This document shows, piece by piece, positions 46,185-55,289 of a stretch of 64,000 nt of DNA. Under the pieces are notes generated by a model. The model ran no database searches. It was not told the origin of the DNA and saw only the letters and a list, made by a program, of their open reading frames with translations. Source of the DNA: Hyphomicrobium sp. 12-62-95. GTDB taxonomy: Bacteria; Pseudomonadota; Alphaproteobacteria; Rhizobiales; Hyphomicrobiaceae. The stretch is taken from assembly GCA_002279935.1 (NCBI GenBank), contig NCCZ01000015.1, positions 62,001 to 126,000 of the forward strand. Direction: 5' to 3'. Every line of letters begins with the position of its first letter. Within the stretch, counting starts at the first letter, position 1. Made by a program: the position numbers and the translations under genes.

Positions 46185-46649
46185 TCAGTTCAACACATCC
46201 TGATCTTCGCCGGAGCCGCCCGGAGCATTGTCGCGACCCAGCGAATAGACATCCGGCTGCCCGCCCCGTCCCACGCGCCGGTAGCGGTACGGCTGCCCCC
46301 AGGGATCGACGATGCCCGTCGCACGCTTGATGTACGGACCCTTCCAGCGCGCCTGACCATCGGGAGCCGATACGAGCGCCTTCAGCCCCACGTCATCCGG
46401 CGGGAACGATCCATTGTCGAGCGCGTAGAGCTCAAGCGCCGTATAAAGCGCACTGATCTGTACCCGCGCCGTCTCGGTGCGTGCGCCGCCGAGATAGCGC
46501 AGAACCTGCGGCGCGGCGATGGTCGCGATCAAGACAATGATCCCCAGCACCACCAGCAATTCGAGCAGCGTAAAACCGTCATCCCGCCGTCCCCGGCGCG
46601 CGCGCGGATTACGAGAACGTCGGTTCGGCCAAAAAGTGGATCTGAACAT
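46185..46649 (-). CDS. gspG: Type II secretion major pseudopilin GspG
   Basis: 154 residues from ATG 46649; an upstream in-frame ATG at 46685 is possible. The leader is cut after Gly25 before Phe26 (RRDDG/FTLLELLVVLGIIVLIATIAAPQV), with Glu at +5. The body has the GspG features ALYTALELYALDNGSFPP, GLKALVSAPDG and a C-terminal WGQPYRYRRVG ... YSLGRDNAPGG, including calcium-loop-like residues. GspG is the main subunit of the periplasmic pseudopilus that pushes substrates through the secretin. Confidence 0.93.
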   Translation of the reverse strand: MFRSTFWPNRRSRNPRARRGRRDDGFTLLELLVVLGIIVLIATIAAPQVLRYLGGARTETARVQISALYTALELYALDNGSFPPDDVGLKALVSAPDGQARWKGPYIKRATGIVDPWGQPYRYRRVGRGGQPDVYSLGRDNAPGGSGEDQDVLN

Positions 46650-46738
46650 TGAGGGCACTCGAGGACATGATCGCGCGTCGATCATTCAAACCTATCGTTC
46701 TGCTCATGCCACAACAAGCCGAACCCGGCGGCATGCTT

Positions 46739-47335
46739 TCACAACGGCGGCCCATAAAGCCAGATGATCCACGTCCCGGCCGCCAGAAACGGTCCGAACG
46801 GGATAGCCGTGGCCGACGTCACGCGCTGACCTAAGGCGGCCAGCACGGCCACCGCAACCAAAGCCAACGCGCACGCCCACAGCACCACGGCGGGAAGCGC
46901 CGCCAAACCCGTCCAGGCCCCCGCGGCCGCCAGGAGTTTCGCATCGCCAAGGCCCAAGCCGTGCCGCTGCCGCCACTGGAAATAGACCACGCGCACCAGG
47001 GCCAACATGACAAACCCGGCCGCCGCAGCCAAAAGGCGCTCCAACCCGTCGCCCCACGCGAGCACGTGCGCGATGACAATCCCGGCCGCAGCCAACGGCA
47101 ACGTCACCCAATCGGGCAACCGCAACGTCCGCAGATCGATCACGCTGCCGGCAATGAGCCCGGCCGCCAAAACCGCACCGGCCATGATCTCCGTGAAAGG
47201 CCGCGCCACACCCCATGCCAAAGCAGGCACGGCCACGCCCGCATACGCGACCGCTAAGACCGCCGCGGTGACACCCGCCGGCACAGCCAAATTCAGCGAT
47301 GTGTCCTGAACGGACATGGTGAAAACACCATCCAA
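46739..47335 (-). CDS. Prepilin peptidase (A24 family) without methylase domain
   Basis: A 198-residue polytopic membrane protein. The two catalytic aspartates are in SVIDLRTLRLPD (Asp67) and GLGLGD (Asp131, GxGD motif). Full-length GspO/PilD is about 280 residues with an N-terminal cytosolic N-methyltransferase half; that half and its Cys pairs are missing, as in CpaA/TadV-type peptidases. The location next to gspG suggests it processes the GspGHIJK pseudopilins. An alternative start at 47317 is possible. Confidence 0.85.
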   Translation of the reverse strand: MDGVFTMSVQDTSLNLAVPAGVTAAVLAVAYAGVAVPALAWGVARPFTEIMAGAVLAAGLIAGSVIDLRTLRLPDWVTLPLAAAGIVIAHVLAWGDGLERLLAAAAGFVMLALVRVVYFQWRQRHGLGLGDAKLLAAAGAWTGLAALPAVVLWACALALVAVAVLAALGQRVTSATAIPFGPFLAAGTWIIWLYGPPL

Positions 47336-47430
47336 CTCAATAACCGCGCTCCTGGCGCGGCACCGGAACCAACACGAATCACGCTAAGGCTTCTGCAGCA
47401 ACGCGTGCTCAAGGCCCAGGACAATCTGCC

Positions 47431-47751
47431 ATGCCGGTGAACATCCGTCACATGAGAAGGCCCGACCGGGCAGCGATCCTCGCGCTCGCCGCGACCGCCG
47501 CTGCCGTGGCGTTAGCCCCGGCGGCGTCCGCCCAAGTCGCCGAAGTCCAGTATCGCAGGCCGCCGCCGTACGCCGTCGAACTGCCGCCACCGGAAGCCCG
47601 AGGCTGCTACTACCATCGCGGCCGCCGCTATTGTGGCGCTTACTGCTATTGGGAAGTCAACGGCAAGCGCTACTGCCAGCGCCGCGAGCGCGATGCCCAC
47701 TCGCAGGCGCCGATCATCGAAGACTACGGCGATATCCCGGTGATGAAGTAA
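47431..47751 (+). CDS. Small secreted Cys/Tyr-rich protein in the secretion locus, unknown function
   Basis: 106 residues. A Sec signal ends near ASA (about residue 34; ILALAATAAAVALAPAASA). The mature part is rich in Tyr, Arg and Pro and has four Cys within GCYYHRGRRYCGAYCYWEVNGKRYC, likely two disulfides. No family is recognised. It is on the opposite strand to gspG/gspO/gspK, with 7 bp to the gspK stop. It could be a secreted or envelope factor linked to the system. Confidence 0.65.
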   Translation: MPVNIRHMRRPDRAAILALAATAAAVALAPAASAQVAEVQYRRPPPYAVELPPPEARGCYYHRGRRYCGAYCYWEVNGKRYCQRRERDAHSQAPIIEDYGDIPVMK

Positions 47752-47757
47752 GCTGCC

Positions 47758-48654
47758 TCAGCACGGGGGCGCCGAGGCGCCGCGTGCCAGAAGCGCCTCG
47801 TCGTTCGCATTCAATTCGCCCTGCATCCAGCTGATATGGCGTAACGTCTCGCCAGGCCGCTGCGGACGCGCAATAACGGTCTCGCGCACATATCGCGCGC
47901 CCTCCACCATGCCGATGCTGCGGACCCGGTAAAACGTGCGCGTTGATCGCGCCGAGAAAGCTGCCGGCAGATCTGGACGGTCGCCAAATGCAGACGAAAA
48001 TCCGCCCGCGCCCGCGCCGTTCGCTATCAACTGCAACAGCGCATCCGCCGCCACCGCGCCATCCACGCCACCCGCTGTAACGGCCGTCGTCAAATGCGGC
48101 TTCGCGCGGTCTCGAATGGCTGCAGCAAGACCCAACACGCGATCCAACTCCGCAACACTCTCAAAGTCTCCGTTCTTGGGGCGAAACGAGAGCCCCGCCG
48201 CCGCATAAGCCTCGCGCTCGGCGCCCCCGGATTGCGCCACATCGTCGGCATCACGATAGTCAAAAATCCGCGCCACCGCGGTCTGCGCCTCATCGCGCGA
48301 AGCGCCAAGGCCGGAAAAAAAAGCCAATAGAAGCGCGCGATTGTCGGTGTTCAGCGGCACCTTACCGGCCTCGTCGGTGATCGAAACCGCAACCGCACCC
48401 GCCCCCGGGAGCGCACAAACCACCGGCTCCAGATCACCATCCGACTGCACACGCGCCACACCCAGCGCGACGCCGCCATCCGCCAGTGCACGGGCTTGAG
48501 CGATATCAACGGCCGTACGTGTTTCGCGCAACGCCGACTGCACCGAACGACCGGCAATCAACCCAATCACTGCGAGCAGAAGACACACGGCGATCGCAAA
48601 GATCAGGATGAAACCTGCATCGGCGCCTTTCAGGTTCGACGAATTGAAACGCAT
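47758..48654 (-). CDS. gspK: Type II secretion minor pseudopilin GspK
   Basis: 298 residues from ATG 48654; the frame continues upstream into gspD as an artefact. The prepilin-like N-terminus is G14/FILIFAIAVCLLLAVIGLIAG, with Phe rather than Glu at +5, as usual for GspK. A large globular domain follows with SITDEAGKVPLNTDNRALLLAFF (saposin-like region) and FDYRDADDV. GspK caps the GspIJK tip of the pseudopilus. It is 25 bp from gspD. Confidence 0.9.
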   Translation of the reverse strand: MRFNSSNLKGADAGFILIFAIAVCLLLAVIGLIAGRSVQSALRETRTAVDIAQARALADGGVALGVARVQSDGDLEPVVCALPGAGAVAVSITDEAGKVPLNTDNRALLLAFFSGLGASRDEAQTAVARIFDYRDADDVAQSGGAEREAYAAAGLSFRPKNGDFESVAELDRVLGLAAAIRDRAKPHLTTAVTAGGVDGAVAADALLQLIANGAGAGGFSSAFGDRPDLPAAFSARSTRTFYRVRSIGMVEGARYVRETVIARPQRPGETLRHISWMQGELNANDEALLARGASAPPC

Positions 48655-48679
48655 GACCGTCAACCCAAGAACCTGCGGC

Positions 48680-51103
48680 CTATCGTGCCAGCCTGTCGAA
48701 TTGCTCCCGATGCTCGGGAAGCGTCTCCCGCTGCGGGCGCGTGTTGAAGTTGAGCCGGTCGCGGAATTCCGCCGCGATCGCACCCGTCTGCCGCTCATCG
48801 TTAACGATATGCGGCGTGATGGCAATCATCAGCTCAGTCCGGGCGATCTCGTCATCCTTGTTCTTGAAAAGGTTACCGATCAGCGGAATGTCACCGGCGA
48901 GCGGCACTTGCTGACGCTGGCGCGTGGCCCGGTCCTGCATCAGGCCGGCGAGAACAACGCTTCCACCGTTCGAAACGGTGACAGTCGTCTTGATGCGGCG
49001 CTGCGCAATCGTCGGGCTGTCGATATCTGACGTGGTGGTCGCCTTGGCGTCGCTGACCTCCTGCTCGATATCGAGCAGGATGCGCCCATCATCGGCGACC
49101 CGCGGAATGATCGTGAGAAGAACACCCGTCTCGCGGAACGAGATGGCATTCACGATCGGCGCCAGCACCTCATCCGACGCAACAGCCTGCTGCGTCGCGA
49201 TCGGGACCTGATCGCCAATCTGCAAAACGGCTTTCTTGTTGTTCAGCACCATCAGCGAAGGCGACGACACCACGTTCACGTTCGTGATGTCAGCCAACGC
49301 ATTCAAGGCAACCTTGGCATTCGTGGTGTTGAGGAAGTAGGCAAAACCGGGGAACTGCGGCGCAATCGACCCCAGTGCCGCGCCCGCCAGAGTATCCGTC
49401 AACCGGAACTCGCTGCCACCCTTCTCGAAGAACCAGCGCAGCCCGAATTTCAAATCATCCGTCAGCGTGACCTCGGCAATTGTCGCCTCAATCAGCACCT
49501 GCGGCGGCATGAGATCGACTTCCGACAGAACCTGCCGGATTCGCCGCCATTCCCCCGGCGTCGCCGAGACGACAATGGCATTGTTGCCGTCATCGGCCAC
49601 GAAAGAAATTCCGCTGTCGCGATCGTCGGGAACGCTTTGCGAAACGCTGCCGGTTGTCACGCCATTCGCCGCCCCTGCCGCGAGCGGATCGGCGGCCGCA
49701 TCGGCGGTTGCCGCCAGCGCCGGTTCGTTGGCAACAGGAGCGGACGCAGGCGGCGTCCCCAGCGTGACCACTTCGGCCGGCGCATCGAGCGGCGGTGCCA
49801 CGCCGCCACCCGACCGCACAGGCAACGTAATCGATCCCGTCGGCGTCGACGGATTGGCCCCGTTGACCGGGCTCGCGACCGCCGAAGCGACACCGGCAGC
49901 AGGCGCGCTCTCACGGCGCGGCCCCGGCGCCGGATAGAGGCGCTGCAAGATCGTGACGAGTTCCTGCACCGGGCGATACTGCACCTGATAAACGTACGCC
50001 CGGCGCTGCGTCGCCTCAGCAGCCAGATCGATCCGCTGCAACCAGATCTCGGCCTTCTTCAAATATTCCGGCCGCGACGTGATCACCAGAATGGCTTTCA
50101 GACGCTTGTTGGGCACAAAGCGCGCCATGCCCTTCGATGGGCTGTCGCTGTCATTGGCGAAGATCGTGTCGAGTTCTTTCGCGATTGCCTCGACATCGGA
50201 TGTCTCGATCGGAAATATACCGAACGACATGCCGCGCATCCAATCCACATCGAAGACGCGCACTGTCTCCGTCATGGATTCCAACTCCGAGCGCGTCCCC
50301 GTCAGAATGAGCAGATTGCGCGAGGTATCAGCCCGCGCAACCATGCTCTTCGGCGCCACGGACTTGAGAATACGCTCCATCTCGGCGGCCGAGACATACT
50401 TCAACGGAACAACTTCTGTGCCCACCCCTGGACCGCGCAATTGCCCGGCGATCCGTGGCTTTGCCGGCTGACCGGCGGCCAGCGCCTCATCGCGCGTCAC
50501 GATCCGGTAGACGCCATTGTCGACAATGAGTGCCGCGTCATTCGTCGTCAGCACCGTCTCGAACAACTCAAGCAGCGCATCGCGGCTGACGGGCTTCACC
50601 GTTTGTAGCGTCACCGTCCCCTTGACCCGATCGCTGACGGTATAGGGTACGCGCATCAGATCGTTGAAAACCGTAGCCGCAGCTTCCGGTATGGTCGCGC
50701 CGGCAAGATCGAGACTGACCCCATCGCCAGTTTCGACACCTACGCTCCGGCTGCCATTCGCGGACGGAGCCGCATTGTCCCGGCCCGTGCCCGGCGCCAG
50801 TTGAGCACCACCACCAATTCCAGGATCGGCCGTCTCGCCCGGCCGCACATAGTTCGCCTGCCCGGGATAAACTTGCGGCTGACCGGCCGCCACAGTCCCA
50901 GGAGGCCCCAGCGGCGTACCGTTCGGACGCCCGATCGATCCGGTGGGCTGCCCGCCGCCAATCGGCTGCGGCAAGCTCAATTGCTCCATCGGCAGACTGC
51001 AGCTCGCCAAAACCACCGCAAGACCGGCAAACAGCAAAGATCGCGCAGCCCCAATCGGCCGCGTCAGCACACAGACAACGTGTTTGAGAACCCGCGAAGG
51101 CAT
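48680..51103 (-). CDS. gspD: Type II secretion secretin GspD (lipoprotein)
   Basis: 807 residues. The signal ends at a lipobox (VLASC, Cys35). A Gly/Pro-rich stretch precedes an N0-like domain (about 128-205). N1/N2 repeats follow (VVPLKYVSAAEMERILKSV, SRNLLILTG). A disordered insert of about 95 residues (395-490, Ala/Pro/Gly-rich) lies before the N3 domain, and the secretin barrel runs about 535-785 (PPQVLIEATIAEVTLTD, VPLAGDIPLIGNLFK). It forms the outer-membrane exit channel. It diverges from the multicopper oxidase gene. Confidence 0.93.
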   Translation of the reverse strand: MPSRVLKHVVCVLTRPIGAARSLLFAGLAVVLASCSLPMEQLSLPQPIGGGQPTGSIGRPNGTPLGPPGTVAAGQPQVYPGQANYVRPGETADPGIGGGAQLAPGTGRDNAAPSANGSRSVGVETGDGVSLDLAGATIPEAAATVFNDLMRVPYTVSDRVKGTVTLQTVKPVSRDALLELFETVLTTNDAALIVDNGVYRIVTRDEALAAGQPAKPRIAGQLRGPGVGTEVVPLKYVSAAEMERILKSVAPKSMVARADTSRNLLILTGTRSELESMTETVRVFDVDWMRGMSFGIFPIETSDVEAIAKELDTIFANDSDSPSKGMARFVPNKRLKAILVITSRPEYLKKAEIWLQRIDLAAEATQRRAYVYQVQYRPVQELVTILQRLYPAPGPRRESAPAAGVASAVASPVNGANPSTPTGSITLPVRSGGGVAPPLDAPAEVVTLGTPPASAPVANEPALAATADAAADPLAAGAANGVTTGSVSQSVPDDRDSGISFVADDGNNAIVVSATPGEWRRIRQVLSEVDLMPPQVLIEATIAEVTLTDDLKFGLRWFFEKGGSEFRLTDTLAGAALGSIAPQFPGFAYFLNTTNAKVALNALADITNVNVVSSPSLMVLNNKKAVLQIGDQVPIATQQAVASDEVLAPIVNAISFRETGVLLTIIPRVADDGRILLDIEQEVSDAKATTTSDIDSPTIAQRRIKTTVTVSNGGSVVLAGLMQDRATRQRQQVPLAGDIPLIGNLFKNKDDEIARTELMIAITPHIVNDERQTGAIAAEFRDRLNFNTRPQRETLPEHREQFDRLAR

Positions 51104-51462
51104 CTATATTTACCAAGCTGTACGCAAAGGTCTTTCGCGCTCAACTCGGCATCGATTCGGGCACCAGAGTCGAGAAACCAGCGTGGCCCGTCGGCATCAG
51201 AAGAGGGGTTGTGCACATCAAGCGGTTGATCAACCGCCGGCCCTCAATGTTGACCCTGCACAGATTTTTGACCTTAGGTCCCTAACGGATATCGGACCTT
51301 GGTCCGTAGTGCATCTTTAACGTCCGGTTAATTCTCTTAGCCACGGGAAAGAGGTATCGCGCAGTCGCGCACCGTGTCCGCAGATCGTCGTTTCGACGAT
51401 TGCGAACGGGCGTTCGGCACGTCGCGTCCCCTCTCCACCGGCTTCGGCGGGAGAAGCCTGAG
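51104..51462. promoter_or_regulatory. Divergent intergenic region, gspD / multicopper oxidase
   Basis: 359 bp containing promoters for both directions. Apart from the paired palindromes at 51270-51305, and a TTGACC (51268-51273) that could be a -35 element for the rightward gene, I see nothing. GGGAGAA lies 8 nt before the oxidase ATG. Confidence 0.5.
51270..51305. promoter_or_regulatory. Two related palindromes, candidate operator pair
   Basis: GACCTTAGGTC (51270-51280) and GGACCTTGGTCC (51294-51305, flanked by C/G) share the ACCTT-GGTC core, with centres about 24.5 bp apart. The first overlaps a TTGACC -35-like hexamer. They could bind a regulator of the oxidase or secretin genes. Confidence 0.45.
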
Positions 51463-53760
51463 ATGTATATCGACGAGAAAGAATCCAAGCGGCGTCATTG
51501 GGAAGCGGAAAAGGCGCGGGATAACCGTGCCGAAATTGTCAGGGCGCTATCGGTCGGCGACGTCACGCGCCGCGAACTCATCCGCTGGGGCATTTTCACA
51601 TCAAGCGGTTTTCTCGCTGCCAAGAACGGCCTCAACCCGTTCGTGAAAAGCGCCTACGCGCAGGTTCCCACGGGAGTCCCACGCAGCCCGTTGTTCGGAG
51701 CTAAGAAATTCACCCAGGAACTGCCGCGCCTTCCGGTCGTCGAGCCCTACAGTCTTCTGAAACCAGACCAATTCAATAATGTCCCGTGGCCAACTCATCT
51801 CGGCGAACCCGCAGCGCGCCGGCTCTCCTACCACACAGATTTCACCCTGCACAAAGAAGCAGGATTGCAGATCCCGGCGGATTTGATCAATCCTATGACG
51901 GGCGTCGGTCCGATCGAAGGCCGTCCCCCGGGCGAATATTTCGCGCACCAGAAGTGGGACAAATATCTCCCCAAAAAGGGCTACATCCTCTCACTCAGCC
52001 AGTGCGCACCCGGAACAAAGTTCCATCCCAATTTCGAAGCCCAAGATGCCAACAGTGTCTGGAGCTTCGGTGCAGGCAAGGGCACGCGCGGCGGCCTGCC
52101 GCCGTTGCTGAAGGTTCGCTACGGCGAACCGGTCACCATGCGCGTCTACAACAACCTGCCGACGAGCAAGAGCGACAACAACGGCTTTGGCATCAACCAG
52201 GCCTCGACCCATTTCCACAACGCTCACAACGGAGCGGAGAGCGACGGCGCATGCAACGCCTACCACTACCCGGGAACGTTCTACGATTATCGCTGGGGTC
52301 TGACCCTCGCCCGCTCCGACAAACCTGAATACAAGGTCGAAAACCGCAGCGGCGCCGCCCTGCTGAAGGCATCCGGTCCCGATGGCAACAAGGGCCTGAT
52401 CCCCGTCGACGGCGACTTCCGCGAACTACAAGGCACCCTGTGGTTCCATGACCACCGCTTCTTCTACACCGCCGAGAACGTCTACAAAGGCCACTTCGGC
52501 GCGGTGAATGTCTATAGCGGCCCCGATCGCGGCAACGAGCGCTTTAGCACGGACGGCGTGAACCACTGCCTCCCCAGCGGCTGGGTCCACGACTACGGCA
52601 ACATCGATTTCGATGTGAACCTCTTTGTCCATGACATGGCCTACCGTCAGAACGGCCAGCTTTTCTTCGACATCTTTAACATGGACGGCTTCCTCGGCGA
52701 CGTCATGTGCGTGAACATGGCCTACGCGCCGTTCATGAAAGTGCTGCCGCGCAAGTATCGGTTCCGTTTGAATAACGCCTGTATGTCGCGGTTTGTGCAG
52801 TTGGCCCTCGTCACGTCCACCAAGAAGGCCGTCCCCTTCAAGTTCATCGCCAACGACGGCAACTTCGTCGTCAACCCGATCACTCTGAGCATGCTCGACG
52901 AGCAAGGGACAGGCGAGCGCTACGACATCGTCGTCGACTTCTCCGCATTCCCGGTCGGGACAAAGATCCAACTGGTCAATTTGCTCAAGCACAAAAACGG
53001 CAAAAAGCCCGACAAGCGGCTTTCCATCAGCGAAGCTTTGAGGGGCGACAGCGAAGATCCTGCCGTCGGCGCCATCATGCAGTTCGTTGTTTCGAGTTCG
53101 GTCCAAAGCGTCGACGCACCGGGCACAACAATCCCCGCATCGGAAAAGGATTGGAGCAAAGTTCCACCCGTCCTAACCGAGCAGATCCCTGTCATCACAC
53201 CCGTCCGCGTGCGCGAAATCGAGTTCAAGCACGACTCCCTCAATGCCGCGAAGGATTGCCTTCCCAGCTGCGAGGACAAGGATTTCCTGCCCTGGGTCAT
53301 CCGCGTCGATGGCGAGTCCACCCACTCGCTCAACGCCAATCGCATCTCCTTGCTCATCCCAAAACCCGGCGAGACCGAGCATTGGGTCGTCTCGACCGGC
53401 GGCGGCTGGGATCATCCGATCCATCTCCACTTCGAGGAAGGCATCACGATCAACCGCGGCGGTGACGCCATTCCAGCGACGGAACGGCTCGTGCGGAAAG
53501 ACGTCTGGCGGCTCCGGCCCGGTGGAACGGTGAAATTCCAAGTGACGTTCGGTGAATTTGGTGGGTCGTATGTGAACCACTGCCACAACACAGTGCACGA
53601 GGATTTTGCGATGCTTATGCGCTACCAGGTGCTGTCTGACGACCCCAACAGCCCGCAGTATCGCATCATTCCGACCCCGATCCCCGGCCCGGACGGCGTC
53701 ACGTACATCATGAAGCAGGATGTACTCCCCGAAGCCTGGCCCAAGAAGAGCAGTACCTAG
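51463..53760 (+). CDS. Multicopper oxidase with Tat-like signal
   Basis: 765 residues from ATG 51463. A twin-Arg signal (TRRELIRWGIFTSSGF, Arg36-37) precedes a hydrophobic stretch ending AYAQ. All four copper motifs are visible: HFHNAH near 250, WFHDHRF near 327, HPIHLH near 651, and HCHNTVHEDFAML near 706 with the type 1 Cys, His and axial Met. It is larger than standard CueO/laccases (about 500) and belongs to the long bacterial group. It probably oxidises metal ions such as Mn(II) or phenolics outside the cytoplasm. It sits among type II secretion genes and 15 bp from an SCO-cytochrome c gene. Confidence 0.9.
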   Translation: MYIDEKESKRRHWEAEKARDNRAEIVRALSVGDVTRRELIRWGIFTSSGFLAAKNGLNPFVKSAYAQVPTGVPRSPLFGAKKFTQELPRLPVVEPYSLLKPDQFNNVPWPTHLGEPAARRLSYHTDFTLHKEAGLQIPADLINPMTGVGPIEGRPPGEYFAHQKWDKYLPKKGYILSLSQCAPGTKFHPNFEAQDANSVWSFGAGKGTRGGLPPLLKVRYGEPVTMRVYNNLPTSKSDNNGFGINQASTHFHNAHNGAESDGACNAYHYPGTFYDYRWGLTLARSDKPEYKVENRSGAALLKASGPDGNKGLIPVDGDFRELQGTLWFHDHRFFYTAENVYKGHFGAVNVYSGPDRGNERFSTDGVNHCLPSGWVHDYGNIDFDVNLFVHDMAYRQNGQLFFDIFNMDGFLGDVMCVNMAYAPFMKVLPRKYRFRLNNACMSRFVQLALVTSTKKAVPFKFIANDGNFVVNPITLSMLDEQGTGERYDIVVDFSAFPVGTKIQLVNLLKHKNGKKPDKRLSISEALRGDSEDPAVGAIMQFVVSSSVQSVDAPGTTIPASEKDWSKVPPVLTEQIPVITPVRVREIEFKHDSLNAAKDCLPSCEDKDFLPWVIRVDGESTHSLNANRISLLIPKPGETEHWVVSTGGGWDHPIHLHFEEGITINRGGDAIPATERLVRKDVWRLRPGGTVKFQVTFGEFGGSYVNHCHNTVHEDFAMLMRYQVLSDDPNSPQYRIIPTPIPGPDGVTYIMKQDVLPEAWPKKSST

Positions 53761-53775
53761 CCGGGAGCAGGGCGC

Positions 53776-54807
53776 GTGTTGAAGTTTATCGGTGTGTTCT
53801 TAGCTGCGGCTCTGGCGGGATTATCGGCCGGCGCGATCGCGACGGGAACGACGCCACTGACGCTCTTCGAACGAGCGGCGCTGTCTGGTCCCACCACCCG
53901 CGTTGCAGGTGGCACTCCGTGGGATGAAACGTTCTTCCCCAATGTGCCCGTCCAAACGCATGATGGCCGCACGCTGCGCTTCTACGATGATCTCGTTCGC
54001 AACAAAATCGTCGTCGTCAACTTCATCTACACGAGCTGCTCCAATATCTGCCCGCTCGTCACGTCGCGCCTCGCCTTGGTGAAAGACATGCTCGGCGACC
54101 GCGTCGGCCGCGACATTTTCTTTCTCTCGATTTCCATCGATCCGCTTAACGATAGCCCCGCCACCTTGAAAAAATACGCCGAGACCTACCGCGCCGGCCC
54201 CGGCTGGACATTCATCACGGGCGACCCCGAGCATATGGATGTCCTGCGCGCCAAACTCGGCGAGCGCAGCAGCGTGAAAGCAGAACACCGCAACGACATC
54301 ATGATCGGCAACGACCGCATCGGTCGCTGGGGCCGCGACAGCGCCTTTTCCAACATCGAAGTGTTGGCGGAAACAATTCAAGAATTCGATCCGGCGTGGA
54401 TAAAGCCGATTCCCGAACGCATCGAGACTTCGGCTCTGCCCGCCAACTATTCGCTGCACGACAAGCCCGGCAGCTTTCTTTTCGCAAAGGCATGCGGCGG
54501 CTGCCACAGCATCGGTCACGGCGACATTGTGGGCCCGGACCTTGCTGGCGTTCTAGAGCGGCGCGACCATCAGTGGCTGCGCCGCTTTCTCCGCGAACCT
54601 GATCGCATGCGGGCTGAAAAGGACCCACTGACGGTCGAACTCGATGAGAAATACCCCGGCGCCAAGATGCCCAATCTCAATCTCTCCAATTCCGATGTGG
54701 ACGACCTCTTCGCTTATCTGTCATCGCAGGGAGTAAGCGCAGCATCCGCCAGCGGCGGCGCCAAAGTCGAAGCCGCCCCGCCAACCGCGCCCTCACACGC
54801 CCATTAA
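53776..54807 (+). CDS. SCO1/SenC-like copper chaperone fused to cytochrome c
   Basis: 343 residues. An N-terminal signal/anchor (about 4-24) is followed by a thioredoxin-fold SCO domain with the copper pair C88xxxC92P (YTSCSNICP) and a later His (EHRND, about 171). A class I heme c domain follows about 225-325, with CGGCH at 240-244 and Met in AKMPNLNLS. The tail is Ala/Pro/His-rich. It likely delivers copper to, or exchanges electrons with, the preceding multicopper oxidase. Its stop shares TTAA with the convergent gspC-like stop. Confidence 0.88.
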   Translation: MLKFIGVFLAAALAGLSAGAIATGTTPLTLFERAALSGPTTRVAGGTPWDETFFPNVPVQTHDGRTLRFYDDLVRNKIVVVNFIYTSCSNICPLVTSRLALVKDMLGDRVGRDIFFLSISIDPLNDSPATLKKYAETYRAGPGWTFITGDPEHMDVLRAKLGERSSVKAEHRNDIMIGNDRIGRWGRDSAFSNIEVLAETIQEFDPAWIKPIPERIETSALPANYSLHDKPGSFLFAKACGGCHSIGHGDIVGPDLAGVLERRDHQWLRRFLREPDRMRAEKDPLTVELDEKYPGAKMPNLNLSNSDVDDLFAYLSSQGVSAASASGGAKVEAAPPTAPSHAH

Positions 54808-55289
54808 GGGGTTTCCGATGCGGTGCGCGTCGGCCGGAGCCGCAATTCGATTGACCGCCGGTCGCGTTCTAGAACGACAACTCCGTTGCGAATATCGCGA
54901 ACTGTAGCGCCACCAACGGTGTCACCGGCGCCAACCCACGCCGCTTTGCCGTCTCCATCGATACGGATGAGCGCCCGCGCATCCTTGCCCGTCGGCCGCA
55001 TGAGACCGATCAATGTGAGCCCTGGCGCTGGCTCCTGATCCTGCACCGGCACGCTGGACGCCTCAGGCCTCCGGCTGGGTGAAAACAGCGGCCGCTCCCG
55101 CGTATCGCTCAGCGACTCGATGGGTGCCACCGCCGCGATCGTCACGCCGGTCGTGTTGGCATCTGCACCGGGTTGCTCTTTGCCGCCAATAGCGGACACA
55201 TCAATGACGTCAATGGCTGATCGTACGGCGAGAACGCCTGTTGCAACGACCAAAACACCCATCGCCAGCCGTACGGCGGACCGGATCAT
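54804..55289 (-). CDS. gspC: Type II secretion inner-membrane protein, GspC/PilP-like
   Basis: 161 residues from ATG 55289; upstream frame is an artefact inside gspM. One N-terminal helix (AVRLAMGVLVVATGVLAVRSAI) precedes a linker with ERPLFSPSRRPEA, the classic sequence at the start of the GspC homology region. A small beta-domain follows (LTLIGLMRPTGKDARALIRIDGDGKAAWVGAGDTVGG) as in GspC/PilP. It lacks a PDZ or coiled-coil end, so it is a short GspC. It links the inner platform to the secretin. It overlaps gspM by 4 bp. Confidence 0.78.
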   Translation of the reverse strand: MIRSAVRLAMGVLVVATGVLAVRSAIDVIDVSAIGGKEQPGADANTTGVTIAAVAPIESLSDTRERPLFSPSRRPEASSVPVQDQEPAPGLTLIGLMRPTGKDARALIRIDGDGKAAWVGAGDTVGGATVRDIRNGVVVLERDRRSIELRLRPTRTASETP

